Assembly (NCBI GenBank): GCA_963674685.2
Contig: CAXXWT010000002.1
Span: 1,364,001-1,428,000 of the forward strand
Direction: 5' to 3'
Source: G963674685 sp963674685
GTDB taxonomy: Bacteria; Lernaellota; Lernaellaia; JACKCT01
DNA length: 64,000 nt
Positions 44,798 through 52,985 of this stretch are shown here, piece after piece. The notes under the pieces were generated by a model. It saw only the letters and a program-made list of their open reading frames with translations. It did no database searches and had not been told where the DNA came from. Numbering within the stretch: position 1 is the stretch's first letter; each line of letters opens with the position of its first letter. The position numbers were made by a program, and so were the translations under genes.

Positions 44798-46363
44798 TTA
44801 ATCCATTTGAATTATATGCTGCAAATAACTTGAATCAGAATCAACGAAAATCATGTACGCTATAAAAATAATTAGCAAAAACCAAAAAACTGAGTTAATT
44901 CCGCCCAATATTTTCATTATTTTCGCAAACATGTATACCTTGTCAGTCCCTCCAACAAATACATGTTTAACGTCTTCATCTTTTTCGTGACGTAAATATA
45001 AGGCTTCATCATAATCAGCCTCAAATACGACGCACGACATCTCAGAATAATCATGCTTAATTTCTTTTTTTACAGATTTCATTATTTCATTATTCTTTGC
45101 TTCAGAGATGCCGCACAGACGAAAAAGATCATCCAAATGATAGAGCGGTGTTACGGGTATCATGCCCATGGCAGCACTTGAATTTTCATTAGCTTTCAAT
45201 ACGCGATCTGTAAGACTCTCGATAAGAAGCCAACCCGGAGATAAAAAGAATATCGCTCCTAATATTATTAAAATTAGCAAACCAAAATTTTTCCAGAGAA
45301 GAATAACTATTCCGACAAGGATAATTGAGGAAATTCCCGAAGCAATTACACCTACAGTACCTCCACCACTGATTACCCTCCAAAACTTTCCTGGAAACAC
45401 ACCTATCAAAATTGAAATCAATCCCTTTTTGCTTCGCTCATTTTCATAAATCGTTTTTAATATCCTTTGAAAAAAGTGAACTACAACTCTCGGGACAACT
45501 AAAATATATGTAATTGACATTATTATCGCTACAATTATTATATTAATTGGCAACGTCTTCTTGCTCAATATATAAGCAACTATAACGGCTAAAACAGGTG
45601 CTATTAGAAGCAAAACAAGAGCAAAATATCTTAAACTGTATTTGTCGTAAGTAAAAATGCCTTCACTACCAATTCGTATGGTTGATAATCCAGAAAACTC
45701 GAATATTTCGGGTCCATAAAATAACAGAATAAAAAACGCTATGGATGCTGAAAGAAGAAATAGGGAAAAAAAACTAAACAAGAAATCAGAGTCATCAATT
45801 CTTTCGATGATCTTGAAATCTAATGAGAATTCTTTGTCTTCATCAATTTCCTCTTGTTCGTCTTGCTGCTTTGCTTTTTTTTCAATGTTCTCCATTTTAA
45901 CATCATGCTTTTGGGCCACTTGAAGAAGGCGATCCCAGCGGCGCTTAATATTGGCAACAGCTTCTGCTTCAGTAGCTTCGTAGTTCATGCCATTCTTAAT
46001 AAGCGATGCAATTCCTGACCAGAAACCTTTGTCAGCACTCTTTTCGAGAAATTCTGCTACGGCACGAGTTCCCTCGTGATCGAATGAGTCATAAACCGCA
46101 AAAAGGTCCATCCACGCCTCAATATAGTTTTCTGCTGCAACTTGAAAATCCTCCGGCGTGACTTTAAAATCAACATCGAAAAGGGGCTTAAGTATGGCAT
46201 CTGTGAAATCTGTATCCTCATCGACATCGTCTAATGATGCGTGGATATCTTGTAAAGCGGCCATCGCTTCCTTCATGGCCCTTTCTTCGCCGCATCCTAC
46301 AGCGAAAGCAGCACAAAAAAGGATTAGAATCAGGAAGATATGCTTGAACCAATTTGTATGCAC
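44798..46363 (-). CDS. AT-rich membrane lipoprotein of unknown family
   Basis: A 521-residue protein whose codons are strikingly AT-rich compared with all neighbours. It starts with a lipoprotein signal (LILILFCAAFAVGC). Residues about 25-190 are soluble and acidic (DVDEDTDFTDAIL), then six or more membrane helices follow (about 193-220 FLFSFFSLFLLSASIAFFILLFY, 245-270, 275-295, 330-355, 357-380, 490-512), with a cytoplasmic or periplasmic domain of about 100 residues between the last two. I recognise no domain. It is the sole gene between the inverted repeats at 44723 and 46439 and was probably acquired by transfer. Confidence 0.75.
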   Translation of the reverse strand: MHTNWFKHIFLILILFCAAFAVGCGEERAMKEAMAALQDIHASLDDVDEDTDFTDAILKPLFDVDFKVTPEDFQVAAENYIEAWMDLFAVYDSFDHEGTRAVAEFLEKSADKGFWSGIASLIKNGMNYEATEAEAVANIKRRWDRLLQVAQKHDVKMENIEKKAKQQDEQEEIDEDKEFSLDFKIIERIDDSDFLFSFFSLFLLSASIAFFILLFYGPEIFEFSGLSTIRIGSEGIFTYDKYSLRYFALVLLLIAPVLAVIVAYILSKKTLPINIIIVAIIMSITYILVVPRVVVHFFQRILKTIYENERSKKGLISILIGVFPGKFWRVISGGGTVGVIASGISSIILVGIVILLWKNFGLLILIILGAIFFLSPGWLLIESLTDRVLKANENSSAAMGMIPVTPLYHLDDLFRLCGISEAKNNEIMKSVKKEIKHDYSEMSCVVFEADYDEALYLRHEKDEDVKHVFVGGTDKVYMFAKIMKILGGINSVFWFLLIIFIAYMIFVDSDSSYLQHIIQMD

Positions 46364-46438
46364 CTACTCATCCCTCGTTTGCAGGTTATTCGGCACAAGG
46401 ACGCTACGGGATCTTATTAGTGGGTTTTGAAAATCCGT

Positions 46439-46474
46439 AAAATCCGTGACAGTGGGGAATGGCGCTAAGATAAG
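46439..46474 (-). repeat. Right inverted repeat of the AT-rich island
   Basis: Reverse complement of 44723-44758 with two differences in 36 bases. Together they bracket 1,680 bases of AT-rich sequence. Confidence 0.9.
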
Positions 46475-46816
46475 CCCTTTTTGTCCATTTCCTCCAGGAT
46501 TAATCTCTTCATTTCCTCTCTCGGCCTATTGAGAAGCGCATGCTCCTTCGGAAATTCGTGAAATTCGTTGAAATTCGTGACAGTTACCAAATATTTGACA
46601 GAAATGTGAGATATATTGTAAATATATCCAAACATTATCAACGCACCGGCCTTTTGGCAATTTTTCGCTTTTCCATTTGGCGACAAATTCCGCATCGAAC
46701 ACACCTATCGCTGTTGCGTTAACCGGAGAATATCAGAATTCCTTGAAGCGGGCAATCAAACAATAATGACATAACCGCAACCGATTCGCGTCTTTGCGAA
46801 TGTCGCACTCCTGTTG

Positions 46817-46846
46817 TTGACAGCGCGTTTCCGGCGCTTTTAGACT
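46817..46846 (+). promoter_or_regulatory. Sigma70-like promoter of iorAB
   Basis: TTGACA (46817-46822) and TAGACT (46841-46846) with an 18-base spacer, 28 bases before the ATG at 46874; the RBS is AAAGGAGAAAAG. Confidence 0.5.
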
Positions 46847-46873
46847 TTCACGGCAATCAAAGGAGAAAAGCGA

Positions 46874-49800
46874 ATGCATCCTCTCGTTTCCGTGGAAAAT
46901 GAAAAGAAGCTGCTTTTGGGCAACGAGGCCGTCGTTCGCGGCGCCCTCGAAGCGGGCGTCGGATTCATGAGCACGTACCCCGGCACGCCCAGTTCTGAAA
47001 TCGGCGACACATTTTTCAGGCTGCACAAAGACGCGGGCGTTGCCTTCGAATACTCCACGAATGAGAAAGTCGCCCTGGAAGTCGCGGCCGCCGCCGCCGC
47101 ATCGGGCGTGCGCACGCTCGTGGCCATGAAACACGTGGGCGTCAACGTAGCCGCCGATCCGCTCATGACCTTGTCGTACGTGGGCGTTCGCGGCGGCCTG
47201 GTGCTGATTTCCGCCGACGATCCCGGATGCCACAGCAGCCAGAACGAACAAGACAACCGCCACTACGCCCGCCTGGGCAAGATTCCCATGTTGGAGCCGT
47301 CCACGCCGCAGGAGGCGTTTGATTGCGTCAAAGAAGCTTTTGCCATATCCGAAAAATTCGAGACGCCGGTCATTCTGCGCACCACCACGCGCGTTTCTCA
47401 CACCCGAGGCGTCGTCAGTCTCGGCAAGCTCGGGACCCGAAACACACGCAGCAATTTTACGCCGGACAAGCGGCGCTTCATGCCGGTTCCCGCCATCGCC
47501 AAACTGCGCCATCCGGTCGTCGAAGAAAACATGAAAAAATTCGAGGAGTATTTCGAAAGCTCGGATCTGAACCGGCAATGGGGAAGCGGCTCCTTGGGCA
47601 TTCTCACATCCGGCGTTTCGGCGTGCTACGTGGAGGACGTGGTCAAACGTTTCGGCCTTCAAGACAAGGTCCGCGTTTTGCACCTGGTCACTACGTATCC
47701 GCTGCCGCGCCGCAAGCTCGCCGAATTCGTCGGCGAAGTGGACCGCGCCCTCGTGGTGGAGGAACTGGACCCGGTTCTGGAAAACGAACTGCGCGCCGCC
47801 ACGAGCCGCGCGGGCAAACTGATACCGGTCTTCGGAAAAGAAAGCGGACATTTTTCGCGACTCGGCGAACTGACGCCGGATATGGTTGCGGCGGCCCTGT
47901 CGGATTTACTGCAACTGGATTTTACGCCCGAAGGCGCCGCGCCTAAAGCCGCGCTGCCGGGTCGTCCGCCGATCCTGTGCCCGGGGTGCCCGCATCGCTC
48001 GACCTACTACGACGTGAAGCTCGCGCTGGGCGACGAGGCTTTATACATCTCCGACATCGGCTGCTACACGCTGGGCTTTCTGCCGCCCATCGGCATGGGG
48101 GATTACTTCATCTGCATGGGCTCGTCGGCCAGCAGCGGCGGGGGATTTTCCGCCGTCTCGGACCGCCCCGTGGTGGCCTTCATCGGCGACTCGACATTTT
48201 TCCATTCGGGCGTCACGGGCCTGATCAACTCGGTGCACAACAACCGCGACCTGATGCTCGTCGTGCTCGACAACAGCACGACTGGCATGACCGGGCATCA
48301 GCCTCATCCGGGATCGCAAATCGGCGGCGCGACGCCGGTGGACATCGAAGGCGTCGCGCGAGCCGCCGGCGTAAAACACATCGCCGTCATGGATCCTCTC
48401 AACGCGAAACAAAGTCAGCGCGTCATTGAGGAGCTGAAAAGCAAAACCGGGCCGAAGGTGCTGTTTTCCAAAAGTCCCTGCCCCCTCTATGCGCGCAAAG
48501 CTTTAGGCGTTAAGCGCGCCGGCGTAAAATTCACCATCGATCAGGACAAATGCCGCCAGTGCGGCCGGGAGTGTTTCGGCACGGAGTGCGGCTTGCCGCC
48601 GATCAAGGAGTACGCCCTGGCCCGGGGCCGCGCCCGCGCGCTGGCCGGACCTATGGAAACGAAGGATTACAGCGCCGACGCCCCGAAGAAAATGGAGCAT
48701 CCGCCGTGCGAGTCGGCCTGCCCGCTGGGCCTTTGCGTGCAGGGGTACGTGCAGGCCGTGGCCGCCGGGGAATTCGACCGGGCGCGGGAATTGATCCGGC
48801 AGCGCCTGGTCATGCCGCACGTGATCTGCCGCGTGTGCCCGCACCCGTGCGAGGACGTGTGCATCCGCTCCGATCACGACGACGCGGTGGCGATCAACGA
48901 CCTCAAGCGCTTCGTCATGGACGCCGAGACCGACGCGCAGCGCGCCGAATATATCGAAGATCAAAAAGCCATGATCCTGGAAAACGGCAAGAAGGTCGCC
49001 GTCGTCGGCGCCGGGCCGTCCGGTTTGTCGTGCGCGTTCGATCTGCGCAAACGGGGCTACGCCGTCACCGTCTTCGAAGCCGCCGACAAAGCCGGCGGAC
49101 TGCTGCGCTACGGCGTGCCGCGCTTTCGCCTGCCTCGCGAGGCGCTGGAAAAGGATCTGGCGGTGATCGAAGGCCTGGGCGTGACGATCAAGTGCGGACA
49201 AACATTCTCTAAGGGTTTCGATCCGGATACGCTCAAAAAAGACGGCTTTGAAGCCGTTTATCTTGCGCCGGGCATGACCGGCGCCGTGAGGCTGAATATC
49301 GAAGGCGAGGATTTGCCCGGCGTATCCGACGCGCTGGATTTTCTGCGTGACGTGGCGCTGGATAAAGAAGAGAAGATAAGCGGCGACGTGATCGTGGTCG
49401 GCGGCGGCAACAGCGCCGTGGATGCGGCGCGAAGCGCTCTTCGCCTCGGCGCGAAAAGCGTGAAAATTCTCTACCGCCGCACGCGCGCGCAGATGCCCGC
49501 CATCGCCGGGGAGATCGAAGAAGCTCTCGCCGAAGGCATCGAGGTTATGGAGCTGGCCGCGCCGGGAAAGATCACGGCCAAAGGCGCGCGGCTCGGCATT
49601 GTCTGCAATAAAACGATTCTCGGCGAAGCCGACGAAAGCGGGCGCGCGTCGCCGGTGCGAACCGACGAATGCGTGGATGTTGAATGCGATCGTGTCATCA
49701 TGGCCGTAGGTCAGCAATCCGAATTAGCGCCCGAAAAACTGGGCGGCGCGAAAATGAATAAAGGCCGGATCGCGGCGGACGCCGCCACGGGCGCGACGGA

Positions 49801-50284
49801 TGATCCCTTCGTGTTTTCCGGCGGCGACGCCGTCACGGGGCCGGCGACGGTCGTGCAAGCGTTGCAGTTCGGCAAGTACGCGGCGTATGGAATCGACAAG
49901 GCGCTTAACGGCGATCCGAATCTTGTTGTGCGCGAGGTTTTTAGGGATTCTGCAAAGCTTCTTGAAGAAAAGAGATACAAGGCTATCGAGGTTCCGCCGG
50001 ATAAAAGGCGAAACGCGCCGGTTTTGACGGGTGAAAGCGCGATGAAAAGTTTCGATGAAGTCCGCTCGGTATTCACGGAAAGCGACGCCGTGGCCGAGGC
50101 GCGGCGGTGCCTGGCGTGCGGCATGTGCGCCGTGTGCGAAAACTGCCTGGACAATTTCGGCTGCCCGGCTTTTTACCTGGAGCATGAGAAGATTTACATC
50201 AATCCGATTCTTTGCGACGGCTGCGGCGCGTGCGTGCAGGTTTGTCCCAACGGCGCCATCGCGCCCATGGAGGTGCGGCGATGA
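46874..50284 (+). CDS. iorA: Indolepyruvate:ferredoxin oxidoreductase alpha subunit fused to a GltD-like FAD oxidoreductase
   Basis: A 1136-residue fusion. Residues 1-560 are IorA: the pyrimidine-binding TPP half (AVVRGALEAGVGFMSTYPGTPSS) and the pyrophosphate half (GCPHRSTYYDVKLALG, FIGDSTFFHSGVTGLINSV). A small Cys group (CRQCGRECFGTECG) follows. Residues about 605-680 are a GltD/DPYD-like iron-sulfur domain (CESACPLGLCVQGYV, CRVCPHPCEDVC). Residues about 700-1010 hold two nucleotide-binding Rossmann folds, FAD (VAVVGAGPSGLSCAF) and NAD(P) (VIVVGGGNSAVDAARSAL). The end has 2[4Fe-4S] ferredoxin cysteines (CLACGMC, CDGCGACVQVCP). IorAB converts aryl-pyruvates from amino acids to acyl-CoA with ferredoxin; the extra module could pass electrons to NAD(P). 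RBS AAAGGAG. Confidence 0.9.
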   Translation: MHPLVSVENEKKLLLGNEAVVRGALEAGVGFMSTYPGTPSSEIGDTFFRLHKDAGVAFEYSTNEKVALEVAAAAAASGVRTLVAMKHVGVNVAADPLMTLSYVGVRGGLVLISADDPGCHSSQNEQDNRHYARLGKIPMLEPSTPQEAFDCVKEAFAISEKFETPVILRTTTRVSHTRGVVSLGKLGTRNTRSNFTPDKRRFMPVPAIAKLRHPVVEENMKKFEEYFESSDLNRQWGSGSLGILTSGVSACYVEDVVKRFGLQDKVRVLHLVTTYPLPRRKLAEFVGEVDRALVVEELDPVLENELRAATSRAGKLIPVFGKESGHFSRLGELTPDMVAAALSDLLQLDFTPEGAAPKAALPGRPPILCPGCPHRSTYYDVKLALGDEALYISDIGCYTLGFLPPIGMGDYFICMGSSASSGGGFSAVSDRPVVAFIGDSTFFHSGVTGLINSVHNNRDLMLVVLDNSTTGMTGHQPHPGSQIGGATPVDIEGVARAAGVKHIAVMDPLNAKQSQRVIEELKSKTGPKVLFSKSPCPLYARKALGVKRAGVKFTIDQDKCRQCGRECFGTECGLPPIKEYALARGRARALAGPMETKDYSADAPKKMEHPPCESACPLGLCVQGYVQAVAAGEFDRARELIRQRLVMPHVICRVCPHPCEDVCIRSDHDDAVAINDLKRFVMDAETDAQRAEYIEDQKAMILENGKKVAVVGAGPSGLSCAFDLRKRGYAVTVFEAADKAGGLLRYGVPRFRLPREALEKDLAVIEGLGVTIKCGQTFSKGFDPDTLKKDGFEAVYLAPGMTGAVRLNIEGEDLPGVSDALDFLRDVALDKEEKISGDVIVVGGGNSAVDAARSALRLGAKSVKILYRRTRAQMPAIAGEIEEALAEGIEVMELAAPGKITAKGARLGIVCNKTILGEADESGRASPVRTDECVDVECDRVIMAVGQQSELAPEKLGGAKMNKGRIAADAATGATDDPFVFSGGDAVTGPATVVQALQFGKYAAYGIDKALNGDPNLVVREVFRDSAKLLEEKRYKAIEVPPDKRRNAPVLTGESAMKSFDEVRSVFTESDAVAEARRCLACGMCAVCENCLDNFGCPAFYLEHEKIYINPILCDGCGACVQVCPNGAIAPMEVRR

Positions 50285-50880
50285 AAACCGACGGCAACAC
50301 CAGAATCTACGTGTGCGGCGTGGGCGGACAAGGCAGCCTGACGGCCAGCCGCCTGCTCGGCGAAGCGGCCCTGGCCGACGATTTGCCCGTCACGGTTTCC
50401 GAAGTGCACGGCATGAGCCAGCGCGGGGGGATCGTGGAAAGCACCGTGCTGATAGGCGGTGCGAAAAGCCCGCTGATCGGACGCGGCGACGCGGATGTCC
50501 TGCTGGCTTTCGAGCCGATGGAGGCATTGCGCGCGCAAGAGTATTGCTCGGCGAAAACGGTGGCCGTGGTCAACACGCGCGCCATCATCCCATTCACCGT
50601 CACGCTGGGCCAGGGCGAGTATCCGCAGGTGGAAAACATCCTGGAAAAAATCCGGGGTTTCACGGCGAAGCTTTACGCGTTTGACGCAACGGCCGTCGCG
50701 GAGCAGGCCGGCAACGCGCAGGCCGTCAACGCGGTTCTCATGGGCGCCATGGCCGGCTTGAAAATGCTGCCGATCAAGGAAAAGACATTGCATCATATCG
50801 TCACGCAGACCGTTCCGGAAAAATTCCGCGCCACGAACGAAAAGGCGTATCAGTTGGGCTACGAGCAGGTGGCGGGGTAG
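50281..50880 (+). CDS. iorB: Indolepyruvate:ferredoxin oxidoreductase beta subunit
   Basis: A 199-residue gamma-type domain of the pyruvate:ferredoxin oxidoreductase family. It starts at ATG 50281, overlapping the iorA stop by four bases (ATGA). Family marks are CGVGGQGSLTASRLLGEAAL (CoA-binding), SEVHGMSQRGGIVESTV and a C-terminal GYEQ. The IorB subunit completes the enzyme that decarboxylates aromatic 2-oxo acids to aryl-acetyl-CoA, part of amino-acid fermentation in anaerobes. It forms the complex with the fused IorA above. Confidence 0.92.
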   Translation: MKTDGNTRIYVCGVGGQGSLTASRLLGEAALADDLPVTVSEVHGMSQRGGIVESTVLIGGAKSPLIGRGDADVLLAFEPMEALRAQEYCSAKTVAVVNTRAIIPFTVTLGQGEYPQVENILEKIRGFTAKLYAFDATAVAEQAGNAQAVNAVLMGAMAGLKMLPIKEKTLHHIVTQTVPEKFRATNEKAYQLGYEQVAG

Positions 50881-51023
50881 CAGGCGGGTTTCGGATCATT
50901 AAAAATGCGGAATTTCGATTGCGGAATGCGGAGTTGCCCGGAGCCCAAAGGGCGGCGCTAACAGAGCCGCGCACGGCAAATTCGCCTGAGCAATAGCGAG
51001 GGCGAATGAGTAAGCGGGTGAAC

Positions 51024-51068
51024 TTCGGTCCTGCACACGTGTGTGGCGCAGCGCGGCCCTTCGGCCGC
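51024..51068 (+). repeat. GTGTGGCGC hairpin module, copy 6
   Basis: CTTCGGTCCTGCACACGTGTG then TGGCGCAGCGCGGCCCTTCGG; the stretch GTGTGGCGCAGCGCGGCC with the loop CTTC and GGCCGC is identical to copy 5 (43221-43266). Confidence 0.6.
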
Positions 51069-51081
51069 AACCAATCAGAAA

Positions 51082-51180
51082 CACTCGTCGAAAGTCATCG
51101 GAGTTCTATCCGGCTTTGATCGCCTTGTATTCCGAGGCCAAGCGCTTGGGCCGGGAAGTTCGTTATTTGCCTTCATCGAG
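51082..51180 (+). pseudogene. Possible remnant of a VLSGFDRLVFRG-type gene
   Basis: A reading frame gives VIGVLSGFDRLVFRGQAL, which resembles the start of a widespread uncharacterised, often mobile-element-linked protein family (LSGFDRLVFRGTL). After about 30 codons the likeness ends and no ribosome site is seen. Treat as a decayed fragment. The family memory is unverified. Confidence 0.3.
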
Positions 51181-51535
51181 GATTTCTTCAAGACGGGAAG
51201 GGTACGTGCTCGATGGTCGCATAAAACCGAGCCCGTACGTGGTGGAGCCGCCCAGGCAAAGAACTCAAACGGCGTGCTGCACGGAAGCGTCGATGCACTG
51301 TCCGCGATAGCCGTCCCGATTGACCCCCGCGATTATGGAAGGATGACGGCGCCAGACCGCCGAAAACAACGAGCAGGCAAGGAAGAAAAAGGAAAAGAAA
51401 GCCGATAAGGACTCCCATGAGCCTACTCCAAGTGCTTGTTTTTCGGGTATTTATCTGCGCCGATGATGCTAATGCGCCGCCGCCTTTTATGTCAACAAAG
51501 CTTCGGCTAAATATGAGAATTGTGTTAATATTAAC

Positions 51536-51565
51536 TTGACATGGCGCGTCAGGAATCTCTAATCT
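51536..51565 (+). promoter_or_regulatory. Sigma70-like promoter for the patatin gene
   Basis: TTGACA (51536-51541) and TAATCT (51560-51565) with an 18-base spacer; the start codon is 64 bases further on. Confidence 0.45.
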
Positions 51566-51629
51566 TGCTTTGCGCCGGTGGGGCGAAAGGTTTTTTATAT
51601 TTCGGGGAGCTCATACGGAAGGTTGGCTC

Positions 51630-52985
51630 ATGGGAATTACTTTCGTTCAGAAAAGCGATCTTTCCTTAAAGAAAAATAATCCAAAAGTTGCATTGGTTCT
51701 TGCGGGGGGCGCGATCTCCGGCGGGGTGTACACCCTGGCGGGCCTGAAAGCCCTCAATAATTTAATGGTCAATTTCGACGTGACGGACTTCGACCTGTTC
51801 GTCGGCCTTTCCGCCGGCGCGCTTCTGGCGGCGCCTCTGGCTCACGGCATCACCGCCGAGGAGATGCTGAAAAGTCTCGACGGACGCAGTTCGGTCTTCA
51901 CGCAGCTCAAAGCCTGGCACTTTTACAATCCCAACTTCTCCGAGTTCGTCAACAAGCCCCTGCAACTTCTTTTCGACTCCGTGGTGATGTTCCCGAAATT
52001 CGGGATCAACTTCCTTTCGGCCATGTTCAATCCGGAGCAGCAGTACCTGTCCACGCTGTTCAAGTTCATGCGGCGTCCCGGTCCGAAAAGCGCCGAAGCG
52101 CTGGTTCGGGTCGTGGTGAAGATGATGATGTCCAGCACGGACGTCCCCAGCCCGCTTTCCTATATGCCCTCGGGAATCTTCGACAATCGATTGCTGGAAA
52201 GCTATATCCGTGAAAATTTCGAGCGCAACAACCGGAAAAACGATTTCGGCGAGCTTTATCACCGCACGCGCAAAGAGCTTTACATCACGGCCCTGAACAT
52301 GGACAGCGCCCAGCGCACCATTTTCGGTTACGACGAAAACAACAGCCTGACCATCAGCGAGGCCATCCAGGCCAGCACCGCCATTCCCGGTTTCTTCAAA
52401 CCCGCGCGCATCAAGGGCTGCGACTACCTGGACGGCGGCGTCACCACCACGGCGAACATCGACGTGGCCGTGGATCATGGCGCGGACCTGATTATCGCCT
52501 ACAATCCCTTCCGGCCTTTGGAAAACAAACTGCTGATCCGCTATTACAAGCAGATGAATCAATACATGGCCGACAAGTCCTACATTTCCGACGGTGGAAT
52601 GCTGGCCGTTTTGAACCAGGGTTTCAGGGCCTTGCTGCATTATCGCCTGCAGCACGCGCTGATCCGTTATCAGAATACGCCGTCGTTTACCGGCGACATC
52701 GTTCTCATCGAGCCGGACATTCACGACACCGCTTTCTTCGACCTGAACCCCATCGCTTTCTGGGAGCGGGCCAAGGCGGCGGAGCACGGTTTCGTATCCG
52801 TCAAGGAAGCCATCGACGAGCATTACCCGCTGTTTAAAAAGATCCTCAACGCCTACGGCATTGAAACCACCATGTCGTTTATCGAAGAGGACGCCAGAAA
52901 GATTCAGACCACGCCCTACGACGAAACCGTCATTTCCATTCTCGGCAAGGAGCGCATCAAGCGCGATATCCGCCTGGCCATGTAG
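51630..52985 (+). CDS. Patatin-like phospholipase
   Basis: A 451-residue lipolytic enzyme. The ATG at 51630 follows GGAAGG. Oxyanion loop LAGGAISGG, nucleophile Ser in GLSAGA (GxSxG) and the catalytic Asp in YLDGGVTT (DGG) form the patatin Ser-Asp dyad. The N-terminal part is a Rossmann-like patatin domain (about 18-285); the remaining 165 residues are a less familiar extension with GVSVKEAIDEHYPLF. It cleaves acyl chains from phospholipids or triglycerides; location is cytoplasmic or membrane-bound as there is no signal peptide. Its stop overlaps the convergent radical SAM gene by 29 bases. Confidence 0.85.
   Translation: MGITFVQKSDLSLKKNNPKVALVLAGGAISGGVYTLAGLKALNNLMVNFDVTDFDLFVGLSAGALLAAPLAHGITAEEMLKSLDGRSSVFTQLKAWHFYNPNFSEFVNKPLQLLFDSVVMFPKFGINFLSAMFNPEQQYLSTLFKFMRRPGPKSAEALVRVVVKMMMSSTDVPSPLSYMPSGIFDNRLLESYIRENFERNNRKNDFGELYHRTRKELYITALNMDSAQRTIFGYDENNSLTISEAIQASTAIPGFFKPARIKGCDYLDGGVTTTANIDVAVDHGADLIIAYNPFRPLENKLLIRYYKQMNQYMADKSYISDGGMLAVLNQGFRALLHYRLQHALIRYQNTPSFTGDIVLIEPDIHDTAFFDLNPIAFWERAKAAEHGFVSVKEAIDEHYPLFKKILNAYGIETTMSFIEEDARKIQTTPYDETVISILGKERIKRDIRLAM

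Larger units (their letters stand above)
46364..46873. other. Intergenic stretch with right boundary of the AT-rich island
   Basis: This 510-base gap holds the right inverted repeat (46439-46474), further direct or inverted copies of GTGACAG/AATTCGTG motifs (about 46552-46590) and the iorA promoter (46817-46846). A 79-codon open frame on the minus strand (46465-46704) is not convincing as a gene. Confidence 0.55.
50881..51629. other. Repeat-rich intergenic stretch with a degraded gene fragment
   Basis: About 750 bases between iorB and the patatin gene. It holds an inverted GCGGCTCTGTT-like block (about 50955-50970), the GTGTGGCGC module (51024-51068), a probable gene fragment (51082-51160) and the patatin promoter. 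No intact gene is seen. Confidence 0.55.

Noticed and set aside
46465..46704. 79-codon minus-strand frame at the edge of the AT-rich island
   Set aside because: No ribosome site, overlaps the inverted repeat at its end, and the protein has no recognisable pattern apart from a charged tail.
51188..51418. Minus-strand frame starting with a hydrophobic helix near the repeat-rich gap
   Set aside because: It overlaps a likely gene remnant on the other strand and no continuation or RBS is convincing.
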